Part shown: piece after piece, positions 56,601-64,000 of the stretch | Position numbering within the stretch: the first letter of the stretch is position 1 | Layout: each line of letters opens with the position of its first letter | NCBI RefSeq assembly: GCF_963678635.1 | Contig: NC_087064.1 | Location: 7,603,671 to 7,667,670 of the forward strand | Source: Symsagittifera roscoffensis | Lineage: Eukaryota > Xenacoelomorpha > Acoela > Convolutidae | Length of the DNA stretch: 64,000 bases | Direction of reading: 5' to 3' | Notes under the pieces: generated by a model | Told to the model about the DNA's origin: nothing | Databases searched by the model: none | What the model saw: the letters and a program-made list of their open reading frames with translations, nothing else | Program-made: the position numbers and the translations under genes

Positions 56601-59057
56601 GTGGTAGAAAACCTAGATGAATCTGACCAATTCATTTTGGGCAGAGACTTCATCAGGAATTTCGACGTAACGATTGATTTAAATAACGCAATGTTCAGGA
56701 TACGGAACCCGGATAGGACGTACGCAATCAAACCGGTAAATTTAATAATGGCAAATGAAAACAAAGCACCGGTATTCTTGAGTAGGAGGGTGAGGCTAAA
56801 AGCTAATGAAGCGGCAATCGTAAGTTTGAGGATGAAAAATTACAATGAACTAAGTGACAACAAGCAAGTGTGCATAGTTCCGAATCCTAATAGTCAAAGT
56901 GCTGCTGTTTTAGGAAGATCATTTTCGATAACGAAGAGCGGCCTCTGCGTCAGTGTCTTGTTGAATACCCTTGATATACCGATCACGATACAGAGAGGGA
57001 GGAAACTGGGATATGCTTTACCGGTTAAAACTCGATATGAAACAATTGAGAACTCAAAACAAAATGAAGTTGTTAATTGTCCCAATCACAGGGACAAAAT
57101 TTGTATCTTGAGACGATTGCAGAAAATAAAAGATTCTTCAGGTCTTATTAAATCACTTAAGTCAGAAACGGATGATGGTCTTTCAAGCTGTTCGAACTTT
57201 CCAGAGCGACCCACACTAGATGAAATGCAAAATGAAAAACCGGTCCTGCCGGAGATTGAACATTTGAGGGGCAAACTGAAAGATGAACAGCTCGAAGCCA
57301 TCAAGGACGTACTAGAGCGGAACGAGGAAGTTTTTTCGAGGCATAAGGCGGATATCGGGTGTTGTAATTTCGTTGAGCATGAAATAGAACTTGAGGAAAA
57401 CGCGGTACCACACAGGGAGGGGGCGAGGCGCATGACCCCACACAAATCGGACGCGTGTAGAAAAGAGATCGAGACGTTACTAGAGTATGACATGATAGAA
57501 CCATCCAAGTCACCGTGGGCGTGTGGAGTAGTGATGGCCAAAAAGAAAGGCGACCAGTTGAGGTTTTGTTGTGACTTTCGATACCTGAACTCCGTCACGG
57601 TGAAGGATGCCTATCCCATACCTAGGATTGATGAGAGCCTCTCGAAGTTAGGTGATGCAAAATTTTTTACGACTCTTGATTTAGGCTCGGCCTTTTGGCA
57701 AGTACCACTAAGGAAGCAGGACAGGGACAAGACAGGGTTTGCCTGCGAGTTGGGTCTGTTTCAATGGAAACGGATGCCGTTTGGACTTTGCAATGCCACA
57801 GCCACGTTTCAGCGGTTGATGGCACACGCGCTGATAGGCGTAACGAAGAAGTATGGCAACCTGGTAATGTGCTACGTGGATGACGTGGTAATAGCGACGC
57901 CGACACTGGAAGACCACATTGAGAGACTAGACGAAGTGTTTGCATGCATGAAGAGGTCGGGGCTAAAGTGTAAACCATCAAAGTGCGAGATACTCAAGGA
58001 CTCAATAAAATACTTGGGCAGGATGGTAGACAAGCACGGCATCAGACCTGATACGGACGCCGTGGAAGCAGTCCTGACCTGTAAATCACCGAAGACAGAG
58101 CACCAGTTGATGAGCTTCCTGGGTTTCGCTAACTATTATAGAGAATTCATCAAAGGCTATGCAGACAAGGTATACCCAATGCAACAATTAATGAGACACA
58201 AGTGCAAGAAGTTCACATGGAACAACGCAGCAGAAGAGTCATTCCAGAGAATAAAGAAAGAGCTATGTGAGGCACCAGTACTGGGTATGCCGACTGAGAA
58301 AGGGATGTACGTGCTGGACACGGATGCGTCGGTAGTCGCGATTTCTGGGATTCTCCACCAAGAACAAGAATGGAATGGGAAGACAGTCTTGAGACCAATA
58401 GCGTACGGGAGCAAAGTCCTGAGTGACACGGAAATGAATTACGGAGCACCGAAAGCTGAGATGTTCGCGGTGGTTACCTTTGTCGAGAAATACAGGGCAT
58501 ACCTGGGCAGTGAGCCATTCAAGTTGCGAGTCGACAACAGAGCACTGAGCTGGCTGAAAACGTACTCAATGGACCAAAGTTACATTGGGAGGTGGATAGT
58601 TCGGCTGGACGGATACAACATGATAATTGAGCATAGAACGCGAGATAAACATCAGAATGCCGACAGCTTGAGTAAGAAGACGGAGTTCTATGAGAGACAA
58701 GAGCAAAGAGAAGCAGACAGACCTGAAATCAAAGATGGCTTCTCATTCATGGACAAGGAAACGTACGACAGTCTTCCACTCACGAGATGGCTGGACAAGT
58801 CAGGCAAACCGATAGAAGATCATCCTGAATTGCCTAAAGAGCCTCCAGAGAAGACCATCTTGAGGAAGAGCAAGAGGATTCCGATTGAGATTATACTCAA
58901 GTCGAAGATCGTGAAGGAGACGCTCAAGGCAAAAGGCTATGATCTTAACCAGGTGGAAGCAGGAACTGCACAGATAGATGATGACTTAATGAGGTTGCTC
59001 GAGAAACTATCAGATGATAAGCCCGTGATCCAGGAGAAGGGTCAAGAGAAACCGTAA
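53601..59057 (+). CDS. gag-protease-reverse transcriptase-RNase H polyprotein of element III (1818 aa)
   Basis: Starts at ATG 53601, preceded by a non-coding leader; the basic start MRRSRVPVAEK resembles other gags here. Order: charged N-terminus, coiled coil (about 193-310), capsid-type domain (about 380-545, FEKRRQRDDESIDRFLDDLE), and two zinc knuckles (C580 region CANCGSADHHVADC; residues 632-645 CFFCNQEGHFRMDC). Then come the retropepsin with D939 in LLDTGAVLSVIP, RT with LDLGSAFWQVPL and YVDD (1425-1428), and RNase H beginning near D1573 (YVLDTDAS) with APKAEMFAVV, LRVDNRALSWL and HQNADSLSK. It ends in TAA at 59055-59057, after which the same frame stays open. The corresponding place is open in element II. 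It provides particle proteins, processing and reverse transcription. No damaged motif is seen. Confidence 0.95.
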   Translation: MRRSRVPVAEKRPTEAKYNSSLRKTTSMGPKITKKSFSVNMVSTRSTTERAREGMEGERVEPTIEIDLETPDQSVDETRKIATESTPMPNAEEPNSKPIEFSPIDNVEDATGNTEETVKEDSQVKKTSFTERLAMMVGIKTKENVTEEPKAERARTFGTVSTKTTEANPREEQTRAEATAEEKPTADHEEATLELGDLMAKLNQIDKKLKHSEEDREVIRKELRYNKNEYLDSYFNLAKATEERLKEMSDNVETTNEERDKNIKKDLQQLKNRYDDVNSQLGSLEKRMDTMSKNQAESSCAIQAKLDAILSNSTSQERPAADRTQGTRVDFVEPQRNKRQSTPLPLTRDTVNIAPTAAKTIGDDRRDGKSRKTFKKPKEFKDDSDGCIDTWVEVMRLHLEQDNLNDERQACTAILSNLQGTALKCVVAKKEEERDTADKIFEILLNRFGSGMKGHQAMMRFEKRRQRDDESIDRFLDDLESLRRRSDPEESTNRRNFSIASKFIDGVKSDDLRTMLATYYTLSKDSAPTPEEMRQKSREYMLMKPKKYSYSENRNTQGGSQPQRSSWYKPRDDMDKRRSCANCGSADHHVADCTTYNQGMKSLGYAPDEEDMSQMEEHEYYSGLIIKIGARCFFCNQEGHFRMDCPLFWEGVKDQSHPKHKLALAAVQNQRKRQNEFESRNLGAPSTELPTKTVKAVSHVNDAIESAAGNSLEINYEKAATEAIAKVKQDLAAKEIEQRLKLEIERQNFNEALTGSKQIPEAIPGSTKTGNCNTVKMVTGKPFGISKIGARIMSIITVGGHEVTRNLSEPSDQTIMHIDVYADYLSGISPQTTSRALRALLMRGGSKSVRVDSRYTEAYGPHEVMLNIDGINIYTKTMITCDEDLIGQIYVGKEELKVRSIGHCAMLEEDAMHIGTEADVTGHVLDISGKKTQLRGLLDTGAVLSVIPIETWEKMGFDKGDLIDSRIRLSAANKGALRVLGRTPIIALNLGERNLWMSFIVVENLDESDQFILGRDFIRNFDVTIDLNNAMFRIRNPDRTYAIKPVNLIMANENKAPVFLSRRVRLKANEAAIVSLRMKNYNELSDNKQVCIVPNPNSQSAAVLGRSFSITKSGLCVSVLLNTLDIPITIQRGRKLGYALPVKTRYETIENSKQNEVVNCPNHRDKICILRRLQKIKDSSGLIKSLKSETDDGLSSCSNFPERPTLDEMQNEKPVLPEIEHLRGKLKDEQLEAIKDVLERNEEVFSRHKADIGCCNFVEHEIELEENAVPHREGARRMTPHKSDACRKEIETLLEYDMIEPSKSPWACGVVMAKKKGDQLRFCCDFRYLNSVTVKDAYPIPRIDESLSKLGDAKFFTTLDLGSAFWQVPLRKQDRDKTGFACELGLFQWKRMPFGLCNATATFQRLMAHALIGVTKKYGNLVMCYVDDVVIATPTLEDHIERLDEVFACMKRSGLKCKPSKCEILKDSIKYLGRMVDKHGIRPDTDAVEAVLTCKSPKTEHQLMSFLGFANYYREFIKGYADKVYPMQQLMRHKCKKFTWNNAAEESFQRIKKELCEAPVLGMPTEKGMYVLDTDASVVAISGILHQEQEWNGKTVLRPIAYGSKVLSDTEMNYGAPKAEMFAVVTFVEKYRAYLGSEPFKLRVDNRALSWLKTYSMDQSYIGRWIVRLDGYNMIIEHRTRDKHQNADSLSKKTEFYERQEQREADRPEIKDGFSFMDKETYDSLPLTRWLDKSGKPIEDHPELPKEPPEKTILRKSKRIPIEIILKSKIVKETLKAKGYDLNQVEAGTAQIDDDLMRLLEKLSDDKPVIQEKGQEKP

Positions 59058-61373
59058 TTCACTATACTTCGGAGAAAAGAGGCAGTGAACGATACTGACT
59101 CATCAAGAGGAAGCGTCACTGACAGCAAAGATGTCGTGCGGTCACTAGTTGACAAAATCCCCGAAGACATTCTGGAGCAGACCAAGGTTAGGAAAAAGAA
59201 AGTGACGTTCAAGGAAGATACTGAACACCTGGGACTAGGTCAAGAGTCCGGGGAGTGTTCCAGGTTCACGGAAGAAGGAACCGGAGAAGGAAAATTGTCC
59301 GGGGAGCGTGAAGGGTGGGATGAAGACTCGGATGAGAGCAGCGAAAACCAAGACAGTCTGTGCATGATACTGGCGGAAGAGAAGACAAGGCACCACGACA
59401 GGGAGTTACAGACGGATCCATCTTCAGGAACATACAACATGGACATACAGGAGATGCGAGGTGGTGAGGAACTTGAGAAAATGGCGGTCGCAAGGAAACC
59501 ATTCAGGGAACTATCATGCAACTCAAACATCAGAACGAATCTGGTGCCAGAAGATGATATGAAAATCGTGAAAAGGATGATATGCGTGAAACTGAGTGAT
59601 GACATCCACAACCCTGGGGAGATGAATGGACAAATCATGGCGCTAAAGGAGCATGTCAAGGCGAGATATAGGCTGTCAGACCTAATAAGAGCCCAGAAGA
59701 ATGACAAAATGACAAGTAACCTCTCCAAATGGATCCAGTCGGGGGTCAAGGAGAAGGGGGAACTTGAGGAAGACAGCTACAAGATCTTGAGCCAGTTCTA
59801 CAAAGAAAAGAAAGACTTGCTTCATCACACAGCTGAGGGGGTGGTAGCGTGCAAGAGGAGAGATGAAGAAAAGATATTACACAAACACAATCTCATCATA
59901 CTACCACAGTTGTACCAGACGGAGGTGCTTTTCAGATCGCACGACCAGATGGGCCACCAGGTGATAGACAAAGTACAACAAAGGATACTTCACAGGTTTG
60001 ATTGGCCAGGAATGAGAAAAGCTTGCGAGAGATGGGTGAATGCCTGCCTGGCATGTCTCCAGGTAAAAGACCCAAGGAAGATGAAGTTTCCACTCAAGTC
60101 CGTTGAGAGCTCGGAGTTCAATGAAGTGGTGCAGATAGACCATCAAAAAATCTGCATGACAGAGTCGGGATACAACCAGATACTGGTTATAATAGATCAC
60201 TTCACAAAGTTGGCGGAAGCGGTTCCGTGCCAGACAGCCTCGGCCGAAGAGACATGTGATCATCTGATAACGCATTGGATATCGCGGTATGGTTGTCCAA
60301 TGACTTTCCAGTCGGACAACGGCAAAGCTTTTGTGGGGGACTTGACAAAAGAATTGATGAAGAGATCGCACATTGCTCAAGCACACTCGACGACCTATCA
60401 TCCGCAGACCAATGGGTTGGTAGAGAGACAAAACAGGACACTGGTCAACATGTTAGGGGTGTACTGCTCAAGATACATGACGGACTGGGACAAATACCTG
60501 CCACAGGTAGTAGGAGCCTACAACAGTACACAGCACTCAACTACGGGCATCAGTCCTTTCATGATGTTGACGGGCAGGGAGAGAGCAATGCCTCTGACAT
60601 TCTTTTACCCGGAATACGAAGGGAAAAGGACGTCGCCTCAGGCATACGTGAAAGAAGCGATCAAAAGACAACAGGAGTTGAACGAGCTATGCAGGAGGAA
60701 CACGGCGCAAGCGCAAATGAGGCAACGCAGGAAATACGATGAAAAAATATTACGAGCAAAGCCATATGAAGTGGGCCAATACGTGTGGGTCTTCCAAAAT
60801 GTCATACCGCCCAAGGGAACAAAGAAACTACTCAAGAAGTGGAGGGGACCATTCATGATAACGGAGGTTCATCAACAAGGACGGTTCTATCGCTTGAGTA
60901 CTGGGCGAGCGGCACATTATGAAAATCTGAAGCCTCACGTCCCGTCCCCAGAGGATTGGTGCATACCGAAGGACATGGAGGGTCTTGAGTACCTGGTGGT
61001 AGAGCCAGCGTGTGAAGTGAATGAGAAAGGTACTCGAGAGAAAAATGATGGTAATGAGAACTTGAGTTTGGACGACAATGAAAAGATAGGAGTGGGGTCT
61101 GATGCAGGATCATTTGTAGAAGAAGACTGGAACGACCCGGAGCAAGACGAGGTGCCGAAGTGGATGGAGCCGGATCGACCAACACCACCGGAAACCAGGA
61201 CTGGCAATCGTAAACGCACCGGCATGAGGTACAACAGGTACGGGGATGACTTCTTGATCGATAAGATACAGCCAGACAATTTGGGCGAGGAATTACTGAA
61301 GGCAGGCGAACTGGAAGCCGGAGAGGAATGGCAGGTCATTGACGATGGTGGTCATTATCCGCAGGATGATTAA
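59058..61373 (+). CDS. Linker and integrase of element III, in frame after a TAA
   Basis: The frame is open directly from the TAA at 59055. There is no ATG until 59364 (M in CMILAEE), so it is made either by reading through the stop or from a lost continuous frame. Numbering from 59085: the charged linker has two polypurine-encoded repeats (GESG, KLSGE). The integrase zinc site is H286, H291, C321, C324. The catalytic core is D352 (VQIDHQ), D411 (QSDNGKAF) and E447 (GLVERQNR), so D-35-E. The GPF module is at 586-590 (WRGPF). It ends NRYGDDFLIDKI... then TAA at 61371-61373. It inserts the DNA copy into the genome. All catalytic residues are present. Confidence 0.9.
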   Translation, partial: FTILRRKEAVNDTDSSRGSVTDSKDVVRSLVDKIPEDILEQTKVRKKKVTFKEDTEHLGLGQESGECSRFTEEGTGEGKLSGEREGWDEDSDESSENQDSLCMILAEEKTRHHDRELQTDPSSGTYNMDIQEMRGGEELEKMAVARKPFRELSCNSNIRTNLVPEDDMKIVKRMICVKLSDDIHNPGEMNGQIMALKEHVKARYRLSDLIRAQKNDKMTSNLSKWIQSGVKEKGELEEDSYKILSQFYKEKKDLLHHTAEGVVACKRRDEEKILHKHNLIILPQLYQTEVLFRSHDQMGHQVIDKVQQRILHRFDWPGMRKACERWVNACLACLQVKDPRKMKFPLKSVESSEFNEVVQIDHQKICMTESGYNQILVIIDHFTKLAEAVPCQTASAEETCDHLITHWISRYGCPMTFQSDNGKAFVGDLTKELMKRSHIAQAHSTTYHPQTNGLVERQNRTLVNMLGVYCSRYMTDWDKYLPQVVGAYNSTQHSTTGISPFMMLTGRERAMPLTFFYPEYEGKRTSPQAYVKEAIKRQQELNELCRRNTAQAQMRQRRKYDEKILRAKPYEVGQYVWVFQNVIPPKGTKKLLKKWRGPFMITEVHQQGRFYRLSTGRAAHYENLKPHVPSPEDWCIPKDMEGLEYLVVEPACEVNEKGTREKNDGNENLSLDDNEKIGVGSDAGSFVEEDWNDPEQDEVPKWMEPDRPTPPETRTGNRKRTGMRYNRYGDDFLIDKIQPDNLGEELLKAGELEAGEEWQVIDDGGHYPQDD
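59246..59306 (+). promoter_or_regulatory. Two polypurine-tract motifs in the element III linker
   Basis: GAGTCCGGGGAG (core GTCCGGGGAG at 59246-59255) and AAAATTGTCCGGGGAG at 59291-59306. They sit in the same linker as the three copies in element II and match the core of the 3' polypurine tracts. Confidence 0.6.
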
Positions 61374-62252
61374 TCGACGCCAGAAGTAGAAACGGATCTC
61401 GAACAGAGTGAGATAGAGAGGAGGGACAACACGAACTTGAGGATTCTAGAGTGGATGCGTGATGTCAAAGACGAGAGCCGCGAAGGACAAAGCATTCAGC
61501 AAGTCGATGTATCAGCAGCAAATTACATGAAGACAGAGGACCCTCTTTTCGGATGGACGGCAACAGACAGGCCACTGGACATTCCTCAGGACAATTCAGA
61601 CCCGACAACATCGACGGGGACGACGATAAATATTTTTGTCCGGGGAGTGGGGGTAGGACTTACCCACACCGAAAATTTGATGATAAAAAAGCTCAAGGAA
61701 GTGAGAGAAACGAGCGAATTGGAACTGGAGGAAGAAGAGCCAGAGCCTACTATAGGTCGGAATTTCAAAACAAAATTCGAAATACCCAATGAATACTCGG
61801 AGAACATCATGATAACAGATAGCGACTTCATCCTGTCAAACAGGACCAGCGCGATCTGCATCACGGCGGACATGAGTTTCAAATCAAGATTGGAAGCTGA
61901 CTTCAAAAGAGAGTACCAGAATGTAGAGTTTCTGTTCAGACAGAGACCAGGACTGGGAGGGATGGCAGCGCTTCCACCGTCAGTGGCACAAGTCCCGGGC
62001 AATTATCTGTGCTTCCTAGTAACGAGGGTCAATGACAGGAACACAATCGATCCCGAACACGTGATATTGGCACTAACAAGATTACGAGACTTCATGATTG
62101 AAAGAGGGATAACAGAAGTCTCAATGCCGGTGTATGACCCAAACAGGGGCAAACTGAGCCCGAGGGAATTGTACGCTATCCTACATGTGGTCTTTGCAGA
62201 AACTGAGATAACGGTGTATCTTCATAAGAAGTACTACTTGAGCATCGCCTGA
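61374..62252 (+). CDS. Macro-like module of element III, in frame after a second TAA
   Basis: Same reading frame as the two preceding blocks, open from 61374; the first ATG is at 61455. About 290 residues. After a variable acidic part and the conserved IFVRGVGVGLTHTEN block (the DNA-conserved polypurine motif), residues about 118-262 (numbered from 61437) follow a macro-domain pattern: IMITDSDFILSNRT, ICITADMSFKSRLEADFKRE, YLCFLVTRV, LTRLRDFMIE, EVSMPVYDPNRG and ITVYLHKKYYLSIA. The closest family I recognise is the TARG1/ALC1 group, which removes or binds ADP-ribose. The glycine loops usual in ligand binding are replaced (MSFKSRLEA, YDPNRGK), so activity is uncertain. Elements I and II have sense codons at the TAA position, so it was or is the C-terminus of pol. 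Confidence 0.7.
   Translation, partial: STPEVETDLEQSEIERRDNTNLRILEWMRDVKDESREGQSIQQVDVSAANYMKTEDPLFGWTATDRPLDIPQDNSDPTTSTGTTINIFVRGVGVGLTHTENLMIKKLKEVRETSELELEEEEPEPTIGRNFKTKFEIPNEYSENIMITDSDFILSNRTSAICITADMSFKSRLEADFKREYQNVEFLFRQRPGLGGMAALPPSVAQVPGNYLCFLVTRVNDRNTIDPEHVILALTRLRDFMIERGITEVSMPVYDPNRGKLSPRELYAILHVVFAETEITVYLHKKYYLSIA
61633..61669 (+). promoter_or_regulatory. Internal polypurine tract with hairpin, element III
   Basis: TTTTTGTCCGGGGAGT followed by GGGGGTAGGACTTACCCAC. Nearly identical over about 37 bp to 36610-36642 (minus) of element II. A candidate central polypurine tract. The GGGTA...TACCC arms could form a stem in RNA or DNA. Confidence 0.6.
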
Positions 62253-62773
62253 GTCGGGTACATGGGGGTATCGAGTCGGGTGTGAGGGAGGAGTCTTGAG
62301 TTAGGTACTGGGGTGCGGCGCAGGTAAAGGGATCTTAAAGATATGATTGGCATGACAATTGAATTTTAAAAAAGAGTTAACGGTGCTAAAACATAAAATG
62401 AATCTGCATGCTTTTAAGGGAATTCCAATTGAATTGTTTTAAGTGATACGAAAATGATAAGATTTTAACCATACTGGTAAAAGGGGGGTCTCTAGGTTAG
62501 GAACATGACATGTCAAGTTTCAATATGCTTTCTGTTTTCAGATCAAGTTTGAAAAACAAAGTTGAAAATCCAACTATACTCAAGCGAGAAACAGAGAGAG
62601 AAACCTTGATTGAACTCGCGATAATCGGCACTTACGGCAAGTATTTGCAAGGGAACATTTCGAGAGAATTCTTGAGTTGGGTAATACTTGAGTCGGTAAG
62701 GTAATTCTTGAGCTGGTAAGGTAATTCTTGAGCTGGTTAACACATACCTGTATACATCCCGAAGTCACGAAGA
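62253..62773 (+). other. Spacer between the two long frames of element III
   Basis: About 520 bp without a convincing gene. It contains a splice-acceptor-like CTTTCTGTTTTCAG at 62528-62541 and a small direct repeat of TAATTCTTGAGCTGGTAAGG at about 62666-62740. It corresponds to 11422-11788 and 35618-36014. Confidence 0.6.
62528..62541 (+). promoter_or_regulatory. Possible 3' splice site upstream of the SGNH frame
   Basis: CTTTCTGTTTTCAG followed by ATC, 232 bp before the ATG at 62774. A spliced mRNA would explain how a second long frame is translated. No matching donor was identified and no equivalent is obvious in elements I and II. Confidence 0.3.
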
Positions 62774-64000
62774 ATGGCAGACCGATTATGGAAATCCGTG
62801 CCCGCGGCCCTGAAGAAGCCCACTCTTGATGAGCTGTACAGACGCCTGAGGGACTTGGACTACACCCAAATAGACGAGAGAATGGCGGTGATGCTGAATG
62901 CCATCCTCCAGTTGGAGGACCAGGGTGAGTGCAGGGAGTCTGCAACGGAGGCTGTCTTGATGATCGGCTACACCACCGAGGGAATATCGAACCAAGAACA
63001 GACCAGATGGTTGTCTTGGAATGTGGATGGAGGGGTAAGGGGTTTTGACTTGGCAAGGAATCCTGGCCTGAATAACAATACCGAATATGGCGCAGGGGAA
63101 TTCCCACTACCGACTAGGCCAACAGTAAGATCCACAAGCCAGAGCTCGAGTAGGGTGCCATCGATGTCACGAACGCAACAGACGACCGAGGCATATCCGG
63201 ATCTAGGTGTTCTAAAGAAAGAGCTCGAGAAGACGCAGAAGGAAAGGAATAAGGCGAACCTCGATCGGGATCAGGCAAAGCTGGATCGGGAGAAGGTTCA
63301 GCTGGAAAGGGACCAGGCGGTCAACGAGCGAGACCAGGCTCTGAGGTTGCTTGAGATGCAAAAAGCTGAACATCAACAGGAGTTAAGGGTGCGGGAGAAC
63401 GCCGCAAATCGTGATCAACTGAGGTCGGAATTGGACAGAATAGAACAACGACAACGCGAGCTTGATGCACAGAAGGGAGCCAGGCCGAAGGAGCGAGTGG
63501 TCACCAGCTCGAGGCCAGAGTCACGTATGGAGGTGGATGAAGCCCCCAGAGCAAGAGCACGGTTCAACCTTGACCGCGAGGCCCGAGAACACATGAGTGA
63601 AGGGTTGGAAGTTTGGATACCGAATGACGCAACGTCTTCCTTGCGTAGCCTAGAGACGCAACCCATACGCCCACTGATGGATGTGGAGCTGCCGGGATAT
63701 ACCCCAACCTCGACCTCGAGTGACAGTCAGGTGAGCGGCGGCTCATCGCGTCTGAGAGAACTGGGCGAGAGATTGCGACAAAAGAGTCGTGAGAGTTCGG
63801 CAAGACCGGAGCTTCCCCCGACGTGGAGGGAACAGCCGGTTAGGAGTGTCGTGATCTCGAGTTATAAGAAGAATACAGAGGGGAGGTACCACAGGCACAA
63901 TCGGCTGGACTGGAGTGCGGAGCAGAAAGCTAGGAGAGACTGCTTTCATGATGCGGCCTGGGTGCAGTACTTGGCGCCACCCCGGGTACCAGAAGGTGCG
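62774..64000 (+). CDS. N-terminal part of the SGNH-hydrolase protein of element III (cut by window end)
   Basis: Open from ATG 62774 to the last base (409 codons), in a different frame from the polyprotein. Start chosen because MADRLWKSVPAALKKPTLDEL aligns with the start of the element II protein; both continue with a (L/I)YRRL.D.D helical region. Next are a serine/threonine-rich stretch and a long, highly charged coiled coil (about residues 143-236, RDQAKLDREKVQLERDQAV). A linker follows with VVISSYKKNTEGRYHRH and WVQYLAPPRVPEGA, which correspond to the residues just before the GDSLVR block in element II. The window therefore ends a few residues short of the expected catalytic serine. No signal peptide. 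Its job is unknown; esterase domains are known in ORF1 of CR1-type LINEs. Confidence 0.8.
   Translation, partial: MADRLWKSVPAALKKPTLDELYRRLRDLDYTQIDERMAVMLNAILQLEDQGECRESATEAVLMIGYTTEGISNQEQTRWLSWNVDGGVRGFDLARNPGLNNNTEYGAGEFPLPTRPTVRSTSQSSSRVPSMSRTQQTTEAYPDLGVLKKELEKTQKERNKANLDRDQAKLDREKVQLERDQAVNERDQALRLLEMQKAEHQQELRVRENAANRDQLRSELDRIEQRQRELDAQKGARPKERVVTSSRPESRMEVDEAPRARARFNLDREAREHMSEGLEVWIPNDATSSLRSLETQPIRPLMDVELPGYTPTSTSSDSQVSGGSSRLRELGERLRQKSRESSARPELPPTWREQPVRSVVISSYKKNTEGRYHRHNRLDWSAEQKARRDCFHDAAWVQYLAPPRVPEGA

Larger units (their letters stand above)
50104..64000 (+). mobile_element. Element III: nearly intact giant Ty3/Gypsy-type retrotransposon, runs off the window
   Basis: Plus-strand order: 5' LTR type B (50104-50986), PBS (50998-51012), leader with two tandem repeats, gag-PR-RT-RNase H frame (53601-59057), linker-integrase frame (59058-61373), macro-like frame (61374-62252), spacer, and the SGNH frame (62774 onward). 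The first three coding blocks share one reading frame and are separated only by two TAA codons. All catalytic motifs I can check are intact and no frameshift is seen. The 3' part and 3' LTR are outside the window. Confidence 0.85.

Overview
The window is a eukaryotic (animal, possibly nematode) repeat-rich region made almost entirely of very large Ty3/Gypsy-type LTR retrotransposons. I see no certain host gene, rRNA, tRNA or CRISPR array. The Gypsy assignment rests on the order protease-RT-RNase H-integrase, a YVDD reverse transcriptase, a GPF module at the integrase C-terminus, and two CX2CX4HX4C zinc knuckles in gag. The organism is not decidable from this sequence; a TTTTCAG-like splice acceptor and the priming tRNA fit an animal genome.

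Three related elements are present. Element I (minus strand, about 1562-50103) is old and broken: it has a 3' LTR at 1562-2444, coding remnants at about 3000-20530, a leader/gag/LTR segment repeated three times (19432-30871), and a 5' LTR stump at 49887-50103. Element II (minus strand, 31278-49529) lies inside the leader of element I. It has two LTRs of identical length (927 bp), a primer binding site and a polypurine tract, but carries scattered stops, a 5.5-kb internal deletion and a mutated integrase. Element III (plus strand, 50104 to beyond the window end) lies inside the 5' LTR of element I. It has a complete 5' LTR, a primer binding site, a repeat-rich leader, and almost undamaged coding regions.

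Comparing the three gives the ancestral plan, roughly 22-24 kb: LTR, PBS (15 nt, like the 3' end of a tRNA-Asn), a 2.5-3 kb leader with tandem repeats, then one giant gag-pro-RT-RH-IN frame whose C-terminus is a macro-domain-like module. After a 0.4-0.5 kb spacer comes a second long frame with a coiled coil and an SGNH/GDSL hydrolase domain with intact catalytic motifs. In element I this is followed by about 5.5 kb more of decayed coding sequence: a possible second SGNH-like domain, unrecognised parts and a cysteine-rich, possibly envelope-like segment. Then come the polypurine tract and the LTR.

The most unusual points are a macro-like domain at the end of a retrotransposon polyprotein, an SGNH hydrolase encoded by an LTR element, and a polypurine-tract motif (TTGTCCGGGGAG) repeated several times inside the coding region of all three copies, which could provide several plus-strand start sites for a very long genome.
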